A DNA stretch of 64,000 nt from CAYOOP01 sp964405685 (GTDB taxonomy: Bacteria; Pseudomonadota; Alphaproteobacteria; Rickettsiales; SXRF01). Position 1 is the stretch's first letter. Each line of letters opens with the position of its first letter. The notes under the pieces were generated by a model. The model was not told the DNA's origin. It worked only from the letters and a program-made list of their open reading frames with translations, and ran no database searches. Below, piece by piece: positions 24,209-33,459 of this stretch. A program made the position numbers and the translations under genes. The stretch covers positions 165,800 to 229,799 of the forward strand of contig CAYOOP010000003.1 in assembly GCA_964405685.1 (NCBI GenBank). The letters are read 5' to 3'.

Positions 24209-25596
24209 TTCACCACCACCAGCGCGTGCCGTTTTTTGCCGGCGGTGAGTTTGACGGGGTTTGCAAACAGCGAAGCGGGGATGAGTTCGTTTTCGTCGGT
24301 GATTTTGCGGTCGTTGATTTTTGCGCCATTGCCGCGGATCAGGCGTTTGGCCTCAGAGCCCGAAGGTACGAGTTCGGAAAGGCGGAAGAGTTCATAGGCT
24401 GGGATGCCTTTGCCGATGGCAGCAGCGTCAATCTCGATGGTGGGTAAATCTTCTGCCGCGCCGCCTTCTTCGAAGGTTTTGCGAGCAGTTTCCTCCGCCG
24501 CTTTAGCAGCGCGTGTGCCGTGGGCAAGGGTGGTGGCCTCTGTTGCCAGCACTTTTTTGGCTTCGTTGATGTCCGCACCTTTCATGGCCTCTAACTTTTC
24601 GATTTCTTTCATGGGAAGTTCAGTGAAGAGGCGCAAGAACCGGCCGACGTCGGCGTCTTCCACGTTGCGCCAGAATTGCCAGTAGTGATAGGGGCTAAGC
24701 AGATCATCCGACAGCCACACGGCGCCGTCGGCGGTTTTGCCCATTTTGGCGCCGGAGGCGGTTGCGAGCAGTGGCGTCGTCATTCCGAACACATCTTTGT
24801 TTTCTTTCCCGCCCATGGCGTTGCTGAATGTGCTTTGTGCGTAGGCCTTTGGATTTTCGTGTTTGGAATGGATCATCGGCTGGACTTCGAGCGTTTCCGC
24901 ACCGCCGAGCGCTGAGAGATCGAGGGGCTTGAAGGCATCGCTGCTGCTGAGTTTGCGGTTCAGATCAATGCCCATGACGATGTTACCCCATTGGTCGGAG
25001 CCGCCGATTTGCAGCGTGCAGCCGTAGCGTTTGTTGAGCTCTACGAAATCGTACGCTTGCAAAACCATGTAGTTGAATTCGAGGAAACTCAAATTTTGTT
25101 CGCGCTCGAGGCGGAGTTTGACGCTGTCCTGGCTTAACATGCGGTTGACGGAGAAATGCTTGCCGTAGTCACGCAGGAAATCCACATAGTTCAGCTTGGC
25201 GAGCCACTCGTCGTTATTGACAAACAGCGCTTCGCGTGAGCCGCGACCGAAGCTGATGAAGTTTTCCAAGGTTTTTTTGATGCCTTTTAAATTGCGTTCA
25301 ATGTCAGCGGGGGTAAGTAGTTTTCGGCTTTCGTCTTTACCTGATGGGTCGCCGACTTTGGTGGTGCCGCCGCCCAGCAGCACGATCGGTTTGTGGCCGG
25401 TTTTTTGCAGCCAGCGCAGCACCATGATTTGAATGAGACTGCCGACGTGTAGGCTGGGTGCGGTGCAATCAAAGCCGATATAGGCGGTGACTGAACCTTT
25501 CGCCATCGCTTCATCCAGCTCTTTGGTGTGGGTAAGTTGATGGAGGAACCCGCGTTCTTCCATGACTTGTAGAAATTCTGATTTGTATTGTGGCAT
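24205..25596 (-). CDS. tyrS: tyrosyl-tRNA synthetase with about 50-residue insertion
   Basis: Class I synthetase charging tRNA-Tyr. HIGH-box variant HVGS at 50-53, tyrosine/dimer region GGSDQWGN at 198-205, KMSKS-box variant KMGKT at 284-288, and a C-terminal S4 RNA-binding domain (EAKRLIRGNGAKINDR). The protein is 463 residues against about 410 usually. Residues about 217-267, between IDLNRK and DVFGMTTP, are extra, in a place where Escherichia coli has only a few residues. The DNA for part of this insert is bounded by the inverted repeats CATTCCGAACAC (24781-24792) and GTGTTTGGAATG (24859-24870). fliQ follows with overlap. Confidence 0.95.
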   Translation of the reverse strand: MPQYKSEFLQVMEERGFLHQLTHTKELDEAMAKGSVTAYIGFDCTAPSLHVGSLIQIMVLRWLQKTGHKPIVLLGGGTTKVGDPSGKDESRKLLTPADIERNLKGIKKTLENFISFGRGSREALFVNNDEWLAKLNYVDFLRDYGKHFSVNRMLSQDSVKLRLEREQNLSFLEFNYMVLQAYDFVELNKRYGCTLQIGGSDQWGNIVMGIDLNRKLSSSDAFKPLDLSALGGAETLEVQPMIHSKHENPKAYAQSTFSNAMGGKENKDVFGMTTPLLATASGAKMGKTADGAVWLSDDLLSPYHYWQFWRNVEDADVGRFLRLFTELPMKEIEKLEAMKGADINEAKKVLATEATTLAHGTRAAKAAEETARKTFEEGGAAEDLPTIEIDAAAIGKGIPAYELFRLSELVPSGSEAKRLIRGNGAKINDRKITDENELIPASLFANPVKLTAGKKRHALVVVK

Positions 25597-25646
25597 GGGT
25601 ACCTTACGCGTTATGTTGAAGCCACACTAACGAAAGTGGTCACAAG

Positions 25647-26732
25647 ATGCAATTTCTGCCTGCGGAAAAAACGGTTTGGGCGATTGGCCTTATGAGTGGC
25701 ACCTCGCTCGATGGGGTGGATGCGGCGCTGCTCAAGACCGATGGGCAGAAAATCGAGGCCTTCGGCCATGCGCTTACGGTGGCGTATCCGCAAGCGTTTC
25801 AGCAGGAGCTTCGGGTGTTGATTGCGGGGCAAGGGGATCGAGCGGAGATTGCGAATAGGCTTACGCAATATCACATCGAGGCGGTGGATAGGCTTTTGAT
25901 TGAGGGGGGTATTCCTAGAGATGAAATCGCGCTGATCGGGTTTCATGGGCAGACGATTTTGCATGCGCCGGAACAGGGCATCACGGAGCAGATCGGCAAC
26001 CCTAGGTTGCTTAGCTCGCGGACGGGGATTCCGGTGGTTTTTGATTTCCGATCGAACGATGTGGCGCATGGAGGGCAAGGTGCACCGCTCGTTCCTATAT
26101 TTCATGTATCGCTTTCACAATTACTATATAAGCCACTTGTATTTCTGAATATTGGTGGTGTAGCGAACATCACTTATGTTGGGGAAAATGATGAGTTGAT
26201 AGCTTGCGACTGTGGGCCTGGAAATGCTATAATCAACGATTTGGTCTTTAACCATTTAGGAAAGACCCATGACGAAAATGGGACACTGGCACACGCGGGA
26301 GTTGCGCGCACGGATATCGTCTCTGCCTATTTGGAAAACGAATTTTTTAAACGGCCAACTCCCAAGTCGCTCGATCGCAATGCGTTTGATTTGAAACTGC
26401 TTGAGGGGCTGGATGTGATGACCGGGGCGGCGACGCTGACGCAACTTGTTGCAGCGTGTGTGAAGGAGAGTTTTGCACACTTGCCGAAGGTGCCGGTAGA
26501 AGTGTTAGTGTGTGGTGGTGGGCGGCACAACCCGGCGATTATGGCCGCGCTTAAAGCCATGTTGCCGTGCCCTGTGGTGCCGGTGGAAGCGCATGGGTTG
26601 AATGGCGATGCACTGGAGGCGCAGGCGTTTGCGTATTTGGCGGTGCGTTCGGCGAAAGATTTGCCGATTAGTTTTCCGGGGACGACCGGCGTTAAGCAGC
26701 CGTTAAGTGGTGGTGCGCTATATAAGCCTTGA
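25647..26732 (+). CDS. anmK: anhydro-N-acetylmuramic acid kinase
   Basis: Peptidoglycan-recycling enzyme that cleaves and phosphorylates 1,6-anhydro-MurNAc to MurNAc-6-phosphate. The ATP-binding signature GLMSGTSLDGVDAALL is at the N-terminus. GFHGQTILHAPE, DFRSNDVAHGGQGAPLVP and the C-terminal VCGGGRHNP complete the sugar-kinase fold. At 361 residues the length is normal. It is divergent from tyrS, a common alphaproteobacterial neighbourhood, with a 50-base shared promoter gap. The AAA ATPase gene follows within nine bases and is probably cotranscribed. Confidence 0.96.
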   Translation: MQFLPAEKTVWAIGLMSGTSLDGVDAALLKTDGQKIEAFGHALTVAYPQAFQQELRVLIAGQGDRAEIANRLTQYHIEAVDRLLIEGGIPRDEIALIGFHGQTILHAPEQGITEQIGNPRLLSSRTGIPVVFDFRSNDVAHGGQGAPLVPIFHVSLSQLLYKPLVFLNIGGVANITYVGENDELIACDCGPGNAIINDLVFNHLGKTHDENGTLAHAGVARTDIVSAYLENEFFKRPTPKSLDRNAFDLKLLEGLDVMTGAATLTQLVAACVKESFAHLPKVPVEVLVCGGGRHNPAIMAALKAMLPCPVVPVEAHGLNGDALEAQAFAYLAVRSAKDLPISFPGTTGVKQPLSGGALYKP

Positions 26733-26741
26733 AGAGGTGTT

Positions 26742-28028
26742 ATGGTTGACGAGATTCCGAATTTGCCGAAGATGCTTGCAACCGAGCAAGGGGCTGCGCC
26801 TAAGGTGCCGGCTCATGTGGCGGCAACCGGCGTAGATCCGCTTACGCTTTCGGGGTTGGCGCTGAAGATTGCACACACGGCGCCCAATTTTACATTGGAG
26901 TGGATGGCGAAGCAGTTGTTGTTGCCGCAGGCGATTGTTGCGTCGTTGCTTGAGGATTTGCGTGAGGATATGTTTTTGGAAGTGCTCGGGCGCGATGAGC
27001 AGGTGGGGTTTCGCTATGCGATTTCGCAGCGCGGGCGCGAGTATGCGACGCATTTGCGGGATATTTGTGGCTATACGGGCCCGGCGCCGGTATCGCTCGA
27101 GGCCTATTGGGCGATGCTGACCTATCAGATGGGGCAGCGTGCGCGGGTAACGCCTCAGATGGTGGAAGAAGCGGTGGCGGGGTTGGTGCTGCCGGAAGAG
27201 ACGGTGGAAGTGGCTGGGCTTGCGATTTCATCGGGGCGGAGTCTGTTTCTTTCAGGGCCGCCGGGTAATGGGAAGACGTCGCTCGGGCGGGCACTCCATA
27301 AAGTGGCGCGCAATCATTTGTGGATTCCGCATTGCATTGCGGTGGAAAATACTATCATCCGTTTATTTGATCCGCATTGCCATACGCCGGTGGAGGATGC
27401 TTCGAATGAGAGTTCGGCGATTGACCGGCGGTGGATTAAAATTGAAAGCCCGCTGATTGTAGCCGGTGGGGAGATGACGCTCGAGTCGCTCGATCTCGCC
27501 TATCACAGCCGGTTGCGATATTACGAGGCGCCGCTGCATATGAAGGCCAATGGCGGCACGTTTTTGATCGATGATTTCGGGCGGCAGCGGCTCACGCCCG
27601 AGGAATTGCTCAATCGTTGGATTATTCCGCTCGAGCACCGCATTGACTTTTTGACGCTGCATTCGGGGCAGAAGATTGAGGTGCCGTTTCAGCTGATGCT
27701 GATTATTGCAACGAATTTGGATCCTAAGGATGTTACCGATCCGGCATTCCTGCGCCGCATCGGCTACCGCCTCGCGGTGACGGCGCCGACGGCGGAACAC
27801 TACGCGCAGATCTTCAAGGAATATGCGGCGCGTTATGGGATGGCGGTGGATGATGTGATGTTGAAGAAAGTTTTGGCGCGTTACAAAACCAGCGGGCGCG
27901 AACTCAGAAGCTGCGAACCGCGCGATTTAATCAGCCGCATGCGCGACATTTGTGGGCATAGGGGCGAGGAGGTCAGGATGGATGAGACACTGTTTAATTT
28001 GGCGTGGAAGGGGTATTTTGGGGAGTAG
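26742..28028 (+). CDS. AAA-type ATPase of unknown role
   Basis: A 428-residue ATPase. The first 150 residues are an unassigned helical, winged-helix-like region (SISQRG-type tail AISQRGREYATHL). Walker A is GPPGNGKTSLGR near residue 170, the Walker B-like segment is GTFLIDDFGRQ near 268, and sensor 1 is LIIATNLDP near 325, with an arginine-finger region AFLRRIGYR. It resembles ATPases annotated as predicted ATPases with chaperone activity, some of which accompany pilus loci. No such genes are here. It starts nine bases after anmK. The gap 28029-28144 after it holds AT-rich, imperfectly repeated sequence and no gene. Confidence 0.82.
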   Translation: MVDEIPNLPKMLATEQGAAPKVPAHVAATGVDPLTLSGLALKIAHTAPNFTLEWMAKQLLLPQAIVASLLEDLREDMFLEVLGRDEQVGFRYAISQRGREYATHLRDICGYTGPAPVSLEAYWAMLTYQMGQRARVTPQMVEEAVAGLVLPEETVEVAGLAISSGRSLFLSGPPGNGKTSLGRALHKVARNHLWIPHCIAVENTIIRLFDPHCHTPVEDASNESSAIDRRWIKIESPLIVAGGEMTLESLDLAYHSRLRYYEAPLHMKANGGTFLIDDFGRQRLTPEELLNRWIIPLEHRIDFLTLHSGQKIEVPFQLMLIIATNLDPKDVTDPAFLRRIGYRLAVTAPTAEHYAQIFKEYAARYGMAVDDVMLKKVLARYKTSGRELRSCEPRDLISRMRDICGHRGEEVRMDETLFNLAWKGYFGE

Positions 28029-28144
28029 GGTTTTGGAATTGATGTGAGGATATGACGATGTGAAGAATAGAAACCAATTTCTACAATGCTTCATCTCTTC
28101 TTTATTTCATCACATCCTCCTATCTTCAATTTCTTAATTCTCTA

Positions 28145-28843
28145 TCATTCCCTCGGCAATTGCCTACGTTTGCGGTCGGGGCGGATGCGGCGTTTTTCGG
28201 AGGTGATGGCCAGCTGGGCTTTCACATATTCTCTGACGAGTTTAGCGAGGCCGTCCAGGTCGTTACGATAGTAATGGTCCGCGCCGGGGACGACGTTATA
28301 GGTGGTTTTGGCACCCGGTTGGGTGGTGAGTTTGGCCATGAGCTTGGCAACCGCTTCTTCCTGCACCACATCGTCTTTATCACCCATGGTGACGAGGCCG
28401 GAGGATGGGCAGGGGGAGAGGAAGGTGAAATCATAGAGGTTCGCAGGCGGGGAGACAGCAACAAAGCCTTCGATTTCGGGGCGGCGCATCAGCAGTTGCA
28501 GGGAAATCCACGCGCCGAAGGAGAAGCCTGCGATCCAGCAGGTTTTTGCGTCCGGATTGGCGCGTTGAATCCAGTCCAAGGCAGTTGCAGCGTCACACAG
28601 TTCGCCGATGCCGTCGCCATATTTCCCTTGGGATTTGCCGACGCCGCGGAAGTTGAAGCGAAGCGCGGTAAAGCCAAGGTCAATAAAGCTTTGGTAGAGT
28701 TTATACACCACCTTGTTGTTCATGGTGCCGCCAAATAGCGGATGGGGGTGCAACACCACAACCAGCGGCGCTTGCGCGTTTTCGTTCTGGTGGTAGCGGC
28801 CCTCTAGGCGGCCCTCAGGCCCGGCAATAATCACTTCTGACAT
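28145..28843 (-). CDS. alpha/beta hydrolase (COG2945-like)
   Basis: A 232-residue serine hydrolase of the short COG2945/dienelactone-hydrolase-like type. Visible: HPHPLFGGTMNNKVV with the oxyanion-side loop, LRFNFRGVGKSQG, the nucleophile elbow GFSFGAW (Ser near 107), an acid candidate in MGDKDDVV, and the histidine in GADHYYRND. The substrate is unknown. The C-terminal tail is very basic (EKRRIRPDRKRRQLPRE), which is unusual for the family. It is divergent from cysE. Confidence 0.85.
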   Translation of the reverse strand: MSEVIIAGPEGRLEGRYHQNENAQAPLVVVLHPHPLFGGTMNNKVVYKLYQSFIDLGFTALRFNFRGVGKSQGKYGDGIGELCDAATALDWIQRANPDAKTCWIAGFSFGAWISLQLLMRRPEIEGFVAVSPPANLYDFTFLSPCPSSGLVTMGDKDDVVQEEAVAKLMAKLTTQPGAKTTYNVVPGADHYYRNDLDGLAKLVREYVKAQLAITSEKRRIRPDRKRRQLPRE

Positions 28844-28920
28844 CTAGTTCCCCCCGCAAATAGTTGATTCGTGCGGTTTCTTATTCTATGAAAGATGCCT
28901 TATATTGGTTTTGGGGTCCT

Positions 28921-29616
28921 ATGTTCAAGCATATTCTTTCCTATCTCGATTCTATTCTCGCGCGTGACCCGGCTGCAAAATCGCGGCTGGAGGTGGTGCT
29001 TTGCTACCCGAGCGTGCACGCGCTGGTGTTTTACCGCCTTTCTCATTGGCTGTGGCGCTTGAAACTTCGGCTGCTAGCGCGGATTATCTCTATGTTTGGA
29101 CGGATGTTGACGGGGATTGAGATTCACCCGGCAGCAACGATCGGCAAGCGCTTGTTTATTGACCATGGGTTTGGCGTGGTGATCGGCGAAACGTCGAATA
29201 TTGGCGACGATGTGACGATTTACCACGATGTGACCCTGGGCGGCACCTCGCTCGGCAAAGAAATTCGCCATCCGCAGATTGGCAATGGCGTGATTATTGG
29301 TGCAGGCGCGCAGCTTTTGGGCCCTATTTCGGTCGGTGATTATGCACGGATTGGTTCGAATGCGGTGGTGGTTGCGAATGTGCCAGCGGGTTCAACGGTG
29401 GCAGGCATTCCCGCGCGCGTGGTGGAATCCAAACCTTCGGCAACGCTCAGCGAATTGCAGGTGTTTGCGGCTTACGGTACGGGAAGCAACACCGACAGTG
29501 ATCCGATGATGGATGCCTTAAACCGCATGGCGCAGGAAATTGCGCTGCTGCAGGAGCGGTTGGAAGCGATGGAGGAAGGTGGCGTTCAGACTGCGAAGCA
29601 GTGGGAGGCGAAGTGA
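28921..29616 (+). CDS. cysE: serine O-acetyltransferase
   Basis: Transfers acetyl from acetyl-CoA to serine, the first committed step of cysteine synthesis. The left-handed beta-helix hexapeptide region is plain (GIEIHPAATIGKRLFIDHG, GDDVTIYHDVTLGGTS, GNGVIIGAGAQLLGPI), with the catalytic His/Asp in IDHGFG and IYHDVTLGG. ATG 28921 (MFKHILSYLDSILARDPA) matches the family N-terminus; in-frame starts further upstream add non-conserved residues. The stop overlaps iscR (GTGA). With iscR and the desulfurase it forms a cysteine-to-iron-sulfur unit. Confidence 0.93.
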   Translation: MFKHILSYLDSILARDPAAKSRLEVVLCYPSVHALVFYRLSHWLWRLKLRLLARIISMFGRMLTGIEIHPAATIGKRLFIDHGFGVVIGETSNIGDDVTIYHDVTLGGTSLGKEIRHPQIGNGVIIGAGAQLLGPISVGDYARIGSNAVVVANVPAGSTVAGIPARVVESKPSATLSELQVFAAYGTGSNTDSDPMMDALNRMAQEIALLQERLEAMEEGGVQTAKQWEAK

Positions 29617-30047
29617 TACTTGGAACCAAAGCACGCTATGGGGTGATGGCGATGGTGGCGCTGGCGAATAAGAACAGCACAACGACGCTGGCCGAGCTTG
29701 CAGAGACGCAGGGGATTCCGCTGCCTTATTTAGAGCAGATTTTTGCGAAATTGCGCAAGGCCGGGTTGGTGGATGCCGCGCGTGGGCCGGGCGGGGGGTA
29801 TATGCTTGCTAGAGCGGCGGCGAGTATGCGGATTTCTGACATTGTAGACGCGGCGGAGGAGAGCATTAAAATGACGCGTTGTGAGGGCGAAAGCGGTTGC
29901 ACGGCGACGAAGGCGAAATGCATCACCCATGATTTGTGGGAAGGGTTGGAGCAGCATATTCATAGCTATTTGAGCGGGTTGACGCTTCAGGATGTGTGCG
30001 TGCCGAAAGCGCAGAGTGGTGTAGCGTTGCAGAGCGCATGTCAGTAA
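29613..30047 (+). CDS. iscR: Rrf2 family transcriptional regulator (IscR-like)
   Basis: Iron-sulfur sensing repressor of Fe-S assembly genes. The winged-helix starts at ILGTKARYGVMAMVALA, with recognition segment IPLPYLEQIFAKLRKAGLV and wing GPGGGYML. The cluster ligands are present as C-x5-C-x6-C-x2-H (RCEGESGC ... KCITHD); the usual spacing is 5-5-2, so one extra residue is seen here. GTG 29613 overlaps the cysE stop, with GGGAGG just upstream. Its product probably regulates the operon itself. The 3' end overlaps the desulfurase start by ten bases. Confidence 0.92.
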   Translation: MILGTKARYGVMAMVALANKNSTTTLAELAETQGIPLPYLEQIFAKLRKAGLVDAARGPGGGYMLARAAASMRISDIVDAAEESIKMTRCEGESGCTATKAKCITHDLWEGLEQHIHSYLSGLTLQDVCVPKAQSGVALQSACQ

Positions 30048-31099
30048 ACCATTACTTTGATTATAATGCTACCGCGCCGATGCGGCCGGAAGTGGCGGCG
30101 GTGGTTGCGGAGGCGATGGCGCTACCGCTGAATCCTTCCTCCATCCATAGTTTTGGGCAAAAGGCACGCGGGATATTGGAGCGCGTACGCACAACGATTG
30201 CGGAAACCATCAGCGCGTTTCCCAAAGAAATTATGTTTACGGCCTCGGCCACCGAGGCGAATAACTGGGCGCTTGGTGCATTCCCCGGCAAGCGTGTGCT
30301 CGTGGGGGCGGATTCGCATCCTTCGGTGCTCAAACAAGCGCATCATTGGACGATTCCGGTGCATGCCTCGGGGTTGATTGATATTCCGGCGCTGATGAGC
30401 ATGTTGGAAGAGGGGGATTTGGTTTCTATTCTTCATGCCAATAATGAAACCGGAGTGATCCAGCCGGTGGCTGAAGTGGCGAAGCTGACGCGTGAGTGTG
30501 GGGCGCTGCTGCATGTAGATGCGGTGCAGGCGCTTGGGAAAATCCCGCTCGATTTTACCAAGCTTGGCGTGGATATGATGACAATTGCTGGCCATAAATG
30601 CGGCGGGCCCGTGGGCGCTGCAGCGCTGGTGGTGCGGCAGGGGTTGGATATTCCTGCGATGCTAAGAGGCGGCGCTCAGGAGCAAGGCAGGCGCGCGGGT
30701 ACGGAAAATGTAGCGGCGATTGCCGGGTTTGCGAAGGCCGTGGAAATGATCGATTTAGCGCAGATGGAGAATTTGCGCGGGTGGATGAATGTGCTGGAGC
30801 AATTGCCGGGGTTGACGGTGTTTGGAGCAGATGCACTCCGGCTTCCTAACACCAGCTGTATTGCGATTGAGGGCGTAAAACAGGAGGTGGCGCTTATGAA
30901 GCTTGACCTTGCGGGGTTTGCGGTGAGCGCCGGTTCGGCGTGTTCTTCCGGCAAGGTAACAGTCAGCCATGTGCTGACGGCCATGGGGGTAGACCCGAAG
31001 CTTTCCGCTTGTGCGATAAGGGTTTCCAGCGGTTGGGGGACGACTGCGGCTGAGGTGAAGGCCTTGGCGGAGGCATTGCTGAAACTGCCCTCACCCTAA
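30038..31099 (+). CDS. cysteine desulfurase (NifS/IscS class)
   Basis: PLP enzyme that takes sulfur from cysteine for Fe-S cluster and tRNA thiolation. N-terminus YFDYNATAPMRPEV, PLP-stacking region ILHANNETGVIQP, Asp in HVDAVQALGK, Schiff-base Lys in IAGHKCGGPVG, and the persulfide Cys in SAGSACSSGKV. ATG 30038 is preferred over the longer frame start at 29996, which overlaps iscR. The final codons (KLPSP) and stop lie in a CCCTCACC...GGGAGAGGG repeat. suf/isc scaffold genes are not downstream; guaB follows. Confidence 0.93.
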   Translation: MSVNHYFDYNATAPMRPEVAAVVAEAMALPLNPSSIHSFGQKARGILERVRTTIAETISAFPKEIMFTASATEANNWALGAFPGKRVLVGADSHPSVLKQAHHWTIPVHASGLIDIPALMSMLEEGDLVSILHANNETGVIQPVAEVAKLTRECGALLHVDAVQALGKIPLDFTKLGVDMMTIAGHKCGGPVGAAALVVRQGLDIPAMLRGGAQEQGRRAGTENVAAIAGFAKAVEMIDLAQMENLRGWMNVLEQLPGLTVFGADALRLPNTSCIAIEGVKQEVALMKLDLAGFAVSAGSACSSGKVTVSHVLTAMGVDPKLSACAIRVSSGWGTTAAEVKALAEALLKLPSP

Positions 31100-31122
31100 C
31101 CCTCTCCCAGAGGGAGAGGGGA
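31088..31122. repeat. CCCTCACCCTAACCC...GGGAGAGGGG hairpin repeat
   Basis: A common proteobacterial palindrome with stem CCTCTCCC-AGA-GGGAGAGG. It overlaps the last codons and stop of the desulfurase gene and probably acts as its 3' stem-loop. Confidence 0.7.
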
Positions 31123-31165
31123 CTTTTCCACTTGCCATACCTAAAAAAATCATTATCTTCCCGCC

Positions 31166-32623
31166 ATGTTAGAGCATGCGCTGACGTTTGATGATGTGCT
31201 TTTAAAACCTCGCCATTCCGAGGTTCTTCCTGCGAGCGCTGATACCACCACAAAACTCACAAAAAATATCACCTTACGTATCCCGCTGATGTCTGCGGCG
31301 ATGGATACCGTCACCGAATCGCGCTTAGCAATTGCTATGGCGCAGGCAGGCGGCATTGGGTGTATTCATAAGAATATGGATATTGAGGCGCAGGCCGCAG
31401 AAGTGCGGCAGGTGAAGAAGTTTGAATCCGGCATGGTGGTGAACCCCGTGACGATCCACCCTGATGCAACGCTTGCGGAAGCATTGGCGCTGATGCAGCA
31501 CCACCGCATTACTGGGATTCCTGTGGTGGCCGCAGGTGGTGGCAAACTGGTAGGCGTGCTCACCAACCGCGATGTGCGGTTTGCGAATAACCCGAAACAG
31601 CCTGTGCACGAACTCATGACGAAAGACAAGCTCGTCACCGTGCGTGAAGGTGTGGAGCGTGCTGAAGCCAAGAAGCTGTTGCACCAATACCGGATTGAAA
31701 AACTTTTGGTGGTCGATGATGCGTATAAATGCATTGGCCTCATTACCGTGAAAGATATTGAAAAATCCGAAGCGCATCCGAGCGCGTGCAAAGACGAGCG
31801 TGGCCGGTTGCGTGTGGCTGCCGCCGTGGGTGTGGGCGAGGATGGATTGAAGCGTGCCGAAGCGCTGATTGCAGCGGAGGTGGATGTGCTGGTGGTCGAC
31901 ACCGCGCATGGGCATTCTAAGGGCGTGATTGAAGCCGTGAAGAAAATCAAATCCATGCATAAAAACATTCAGATTATCGCGGGGAATATTGCAACCGCTG
32001 AGGCGGCAGAAGCGCTGATTGCAGCGGGTGCAGACGCGGTGAAAGTGGGCATTGGCCCAGGGTCGATTTGCACGACGCGGATTGTAGCCGGTGTTGGTGT
32101 GCCGCAGTTGTCAGCAATATTTGATGTGGCGAAAGTGACGAAGAAAAAAGGTGTGCCGCTGATTGCCGATGGTGGAATTAAATATTCCGGGGATTTGGCA
32201 AAAGCGATTGCTGCCGGTGCGGATGCGGCGATGATTGGATCGCTGTTTGCAGGCACGGAAGAAAGTCCGGGTGAGGTGGTGCTCTACCAAGGTCGGAGTT
32301 ATAAAATCTACCGTGGTATGGGCTCGGTCGGCGCGATGGCGCGCGGCTCGGCAGACCGTTATTTCCAACAAGAAGTGGCGGATAAATTGAAATTGGTGCC
32401 TGAGGGCGTGGAAGGCCGCGTGCCGTTTAAAGGCACGGTGGGTGCGGTGGTGCATCAGTTGGTGGGCGGGTTGAAAGCCGCGATGGGCTATACCGGAAGC
32501 GCGACGATTCCTGACCTGCAAAAGAACGCCGAATTCGTGCGTATTACCAGCGCGGGCCTGCGCGAGAGCCATGCGCATGATATTACGATTACGCAGGAAG
32601 CTCCTAACTACAGAGCGGAGTAA
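31166..32623 (+). CDS. guaB: inosine-5'-monophosphate dehydrogenase
   Basis: Oxidises IMP to XMP with NAD, the rate-limiting step of GTP synthesis. The TIM barrel begins LTFDDVLLKPRHSEV. Two CBS regulatory modules are inserted at about residues 90-205. The catalytic loop GIGPGSICTTRIVAGVG holds the active Cys, and the flap YRGMGSVGAM follows. The 485 residues are typical. It is monocistronic, between a hairpin repeat and a family A repeat. Confidence 0.98.
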   Translation: MLEHALTFDDVLLKPRHSEVLPASADTTTKLTKNITLRIPLMSAAMDTVTESRLAIAMAQAGGIGCIHKNMDIEAQAAEVRQVKKFESGMVVNPVTIHPDATLAEALALMQHHRITGIPVVAAGGGKLVGVLTNRDVRFANNPKQPVHELMTKDKLVTVREGVERAEAKKLLHQYRIEKLLVVDDAYKCIGLITVKDIEKSEAHPSACKDERGRLRVAAAVGVGEDGLKRAEALIAAEVDVLVVDTAHGHSKGVIEAVKKIKSMHKNIQIIAGNIATAEAAEALIAAGADAVKVGIGPGSICTTRIVAGVGVPQLSAIFDVAKVTKKKGVPLIADGGIKYSGDLAKAIAAGADAAMIGSLFAGTEESPGEVVLYQGRSYKIYRGMGSVGAMARGSADRYFQQEVADKLKLVPEGVEGRVPFKGTVGAVVHQLVGGLKAAMGYTGSATIPDLQKNAEFVRITSAGLRESHAHDITITQEAPNYRAE

Positions 32624-32631
32624 TTCATTTC

Positions 32632-32718
32632 GTCATTGCGAGCGTTAGCGAAGCAATCCAGAATCTCTCCTAGCCGCAAATCTGGATTGCTTCGTCGGCG
32701 ATGCCTCCTCGCAATGAC
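32632..32718. repeat. family A palindromic repeat, copy 4
   Basis: GTCATTGCGAG ... CTCGCAATGAC with inner arms GCAATCCAGA and TCTGGATTGC. It lies between the convergent ends of guaB and the methyltransferase gene. Confidence 0.9.
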
Positions 32719-32724
32719 GAGATA

Positions 32725-33459
32725 TTAGGCTTTCGCGCCACGTTTTTTATACGTGCGAATTGCAAGTGCGAGTGCAGCTAGAACCAATAAATAGACCGCG
32801 AAGCGCGAAGTGGCGCTGTCGAAGCTTTGCATGTTATCGGTCAAGGCTTCGTAGTAGGTCATGAACAACAGGCTGATGAGCGCGTTGATCATGGTGGAAT
32901 AGTCTTTGAGGATGACGCGTTTGACGTTGTAGTTCATGCCGTCAGTGGCAGCGTGGAAGCGGGCGCGGATGCCTTTTAATTTCGGGAGCCAGCGGGGGAC
33001 GTCGTGGGTGTAGGCATCATACGCATCGCCGAACTTTTGACGGAGGAAGAATTCTTCGGCGGCGACGATGGCGAGGTAGAAAATAACGAAGGTGAGAACG
33101 CCGATGGCGACCACTAGTGGGTCGCCGTGCATCAGGAAAACGCCGATGTAGACGAGGAGGTTGCCGACGTAGAGCGGGTTGCGGGAGAGGCCGAAGAGAC
33201 CTTCGGTTACCAGCGTGTCCGCATAGACTTTTTTGTTTAGGCCGCCGCGTTTGATGTAGGCGAAGCCGATGACGAAGGCGCGAATGGCGAGGCCGGTGGC
33301 GACGGTGGCGATTGCGATCGTTTGTTTCAGTGCGCCTGAGTGTGCGGGTGGGCGGATCAAGGCGATTGCGACCAGTACGCACGGGAAAAGCACGTTGCGG
33401 TATTTGAAGAGGAAATCGCCAAAGCGGATGAACGTAGATTTTTTGTGGGTTTTGGTCAT
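32725..33459 (-). CDS. isoprenylcysteine carboxyl methyltransferase (ICMT)-family membrane protein
   Basis: A 244-residue membrane protein with about five helices and the C-terminal ICMT/PEMT signature: LVTEGLFGLSRNPLYVGNLL, then EEFFLRQKFGDAYDAYTHDV. These residues bind S-adenosylmethionine and the substrate in ICMT-like enzymes. The bacterial substrate is unknown (a lipid or small isoprenoid is possible). ATG 33459 overlaps the fabG stop (ATGA). The same frame continues 93 codons upstream across fabG, but those residues are an arginine-rich artefact of the other strand phase. It is the last gene of the fabD-fabG series. Confidence 0.85.
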   Translation of the reverse strand: MTKTHKKSTFIRFGDFLFKYRNVLFPCVLVAIALIRPPAHSGALKQTIAIATVATGLAIRAFVIGFAYIKRGGLNKKVYADTLVTEGLFGLSRNPLYVGNLLVYIGVFLMHGDPLVVAIGVLTFVIFYLAIVAAEEFFLRQKFGDAYDAYTHDVPRWLPKLKGIRARFHAATDGMNYNVKRVILKDYSTMINALISLLFMTYYEALTDNMQSFDSATSRFAVYLLVLAALALAIRTYKKRGAKA

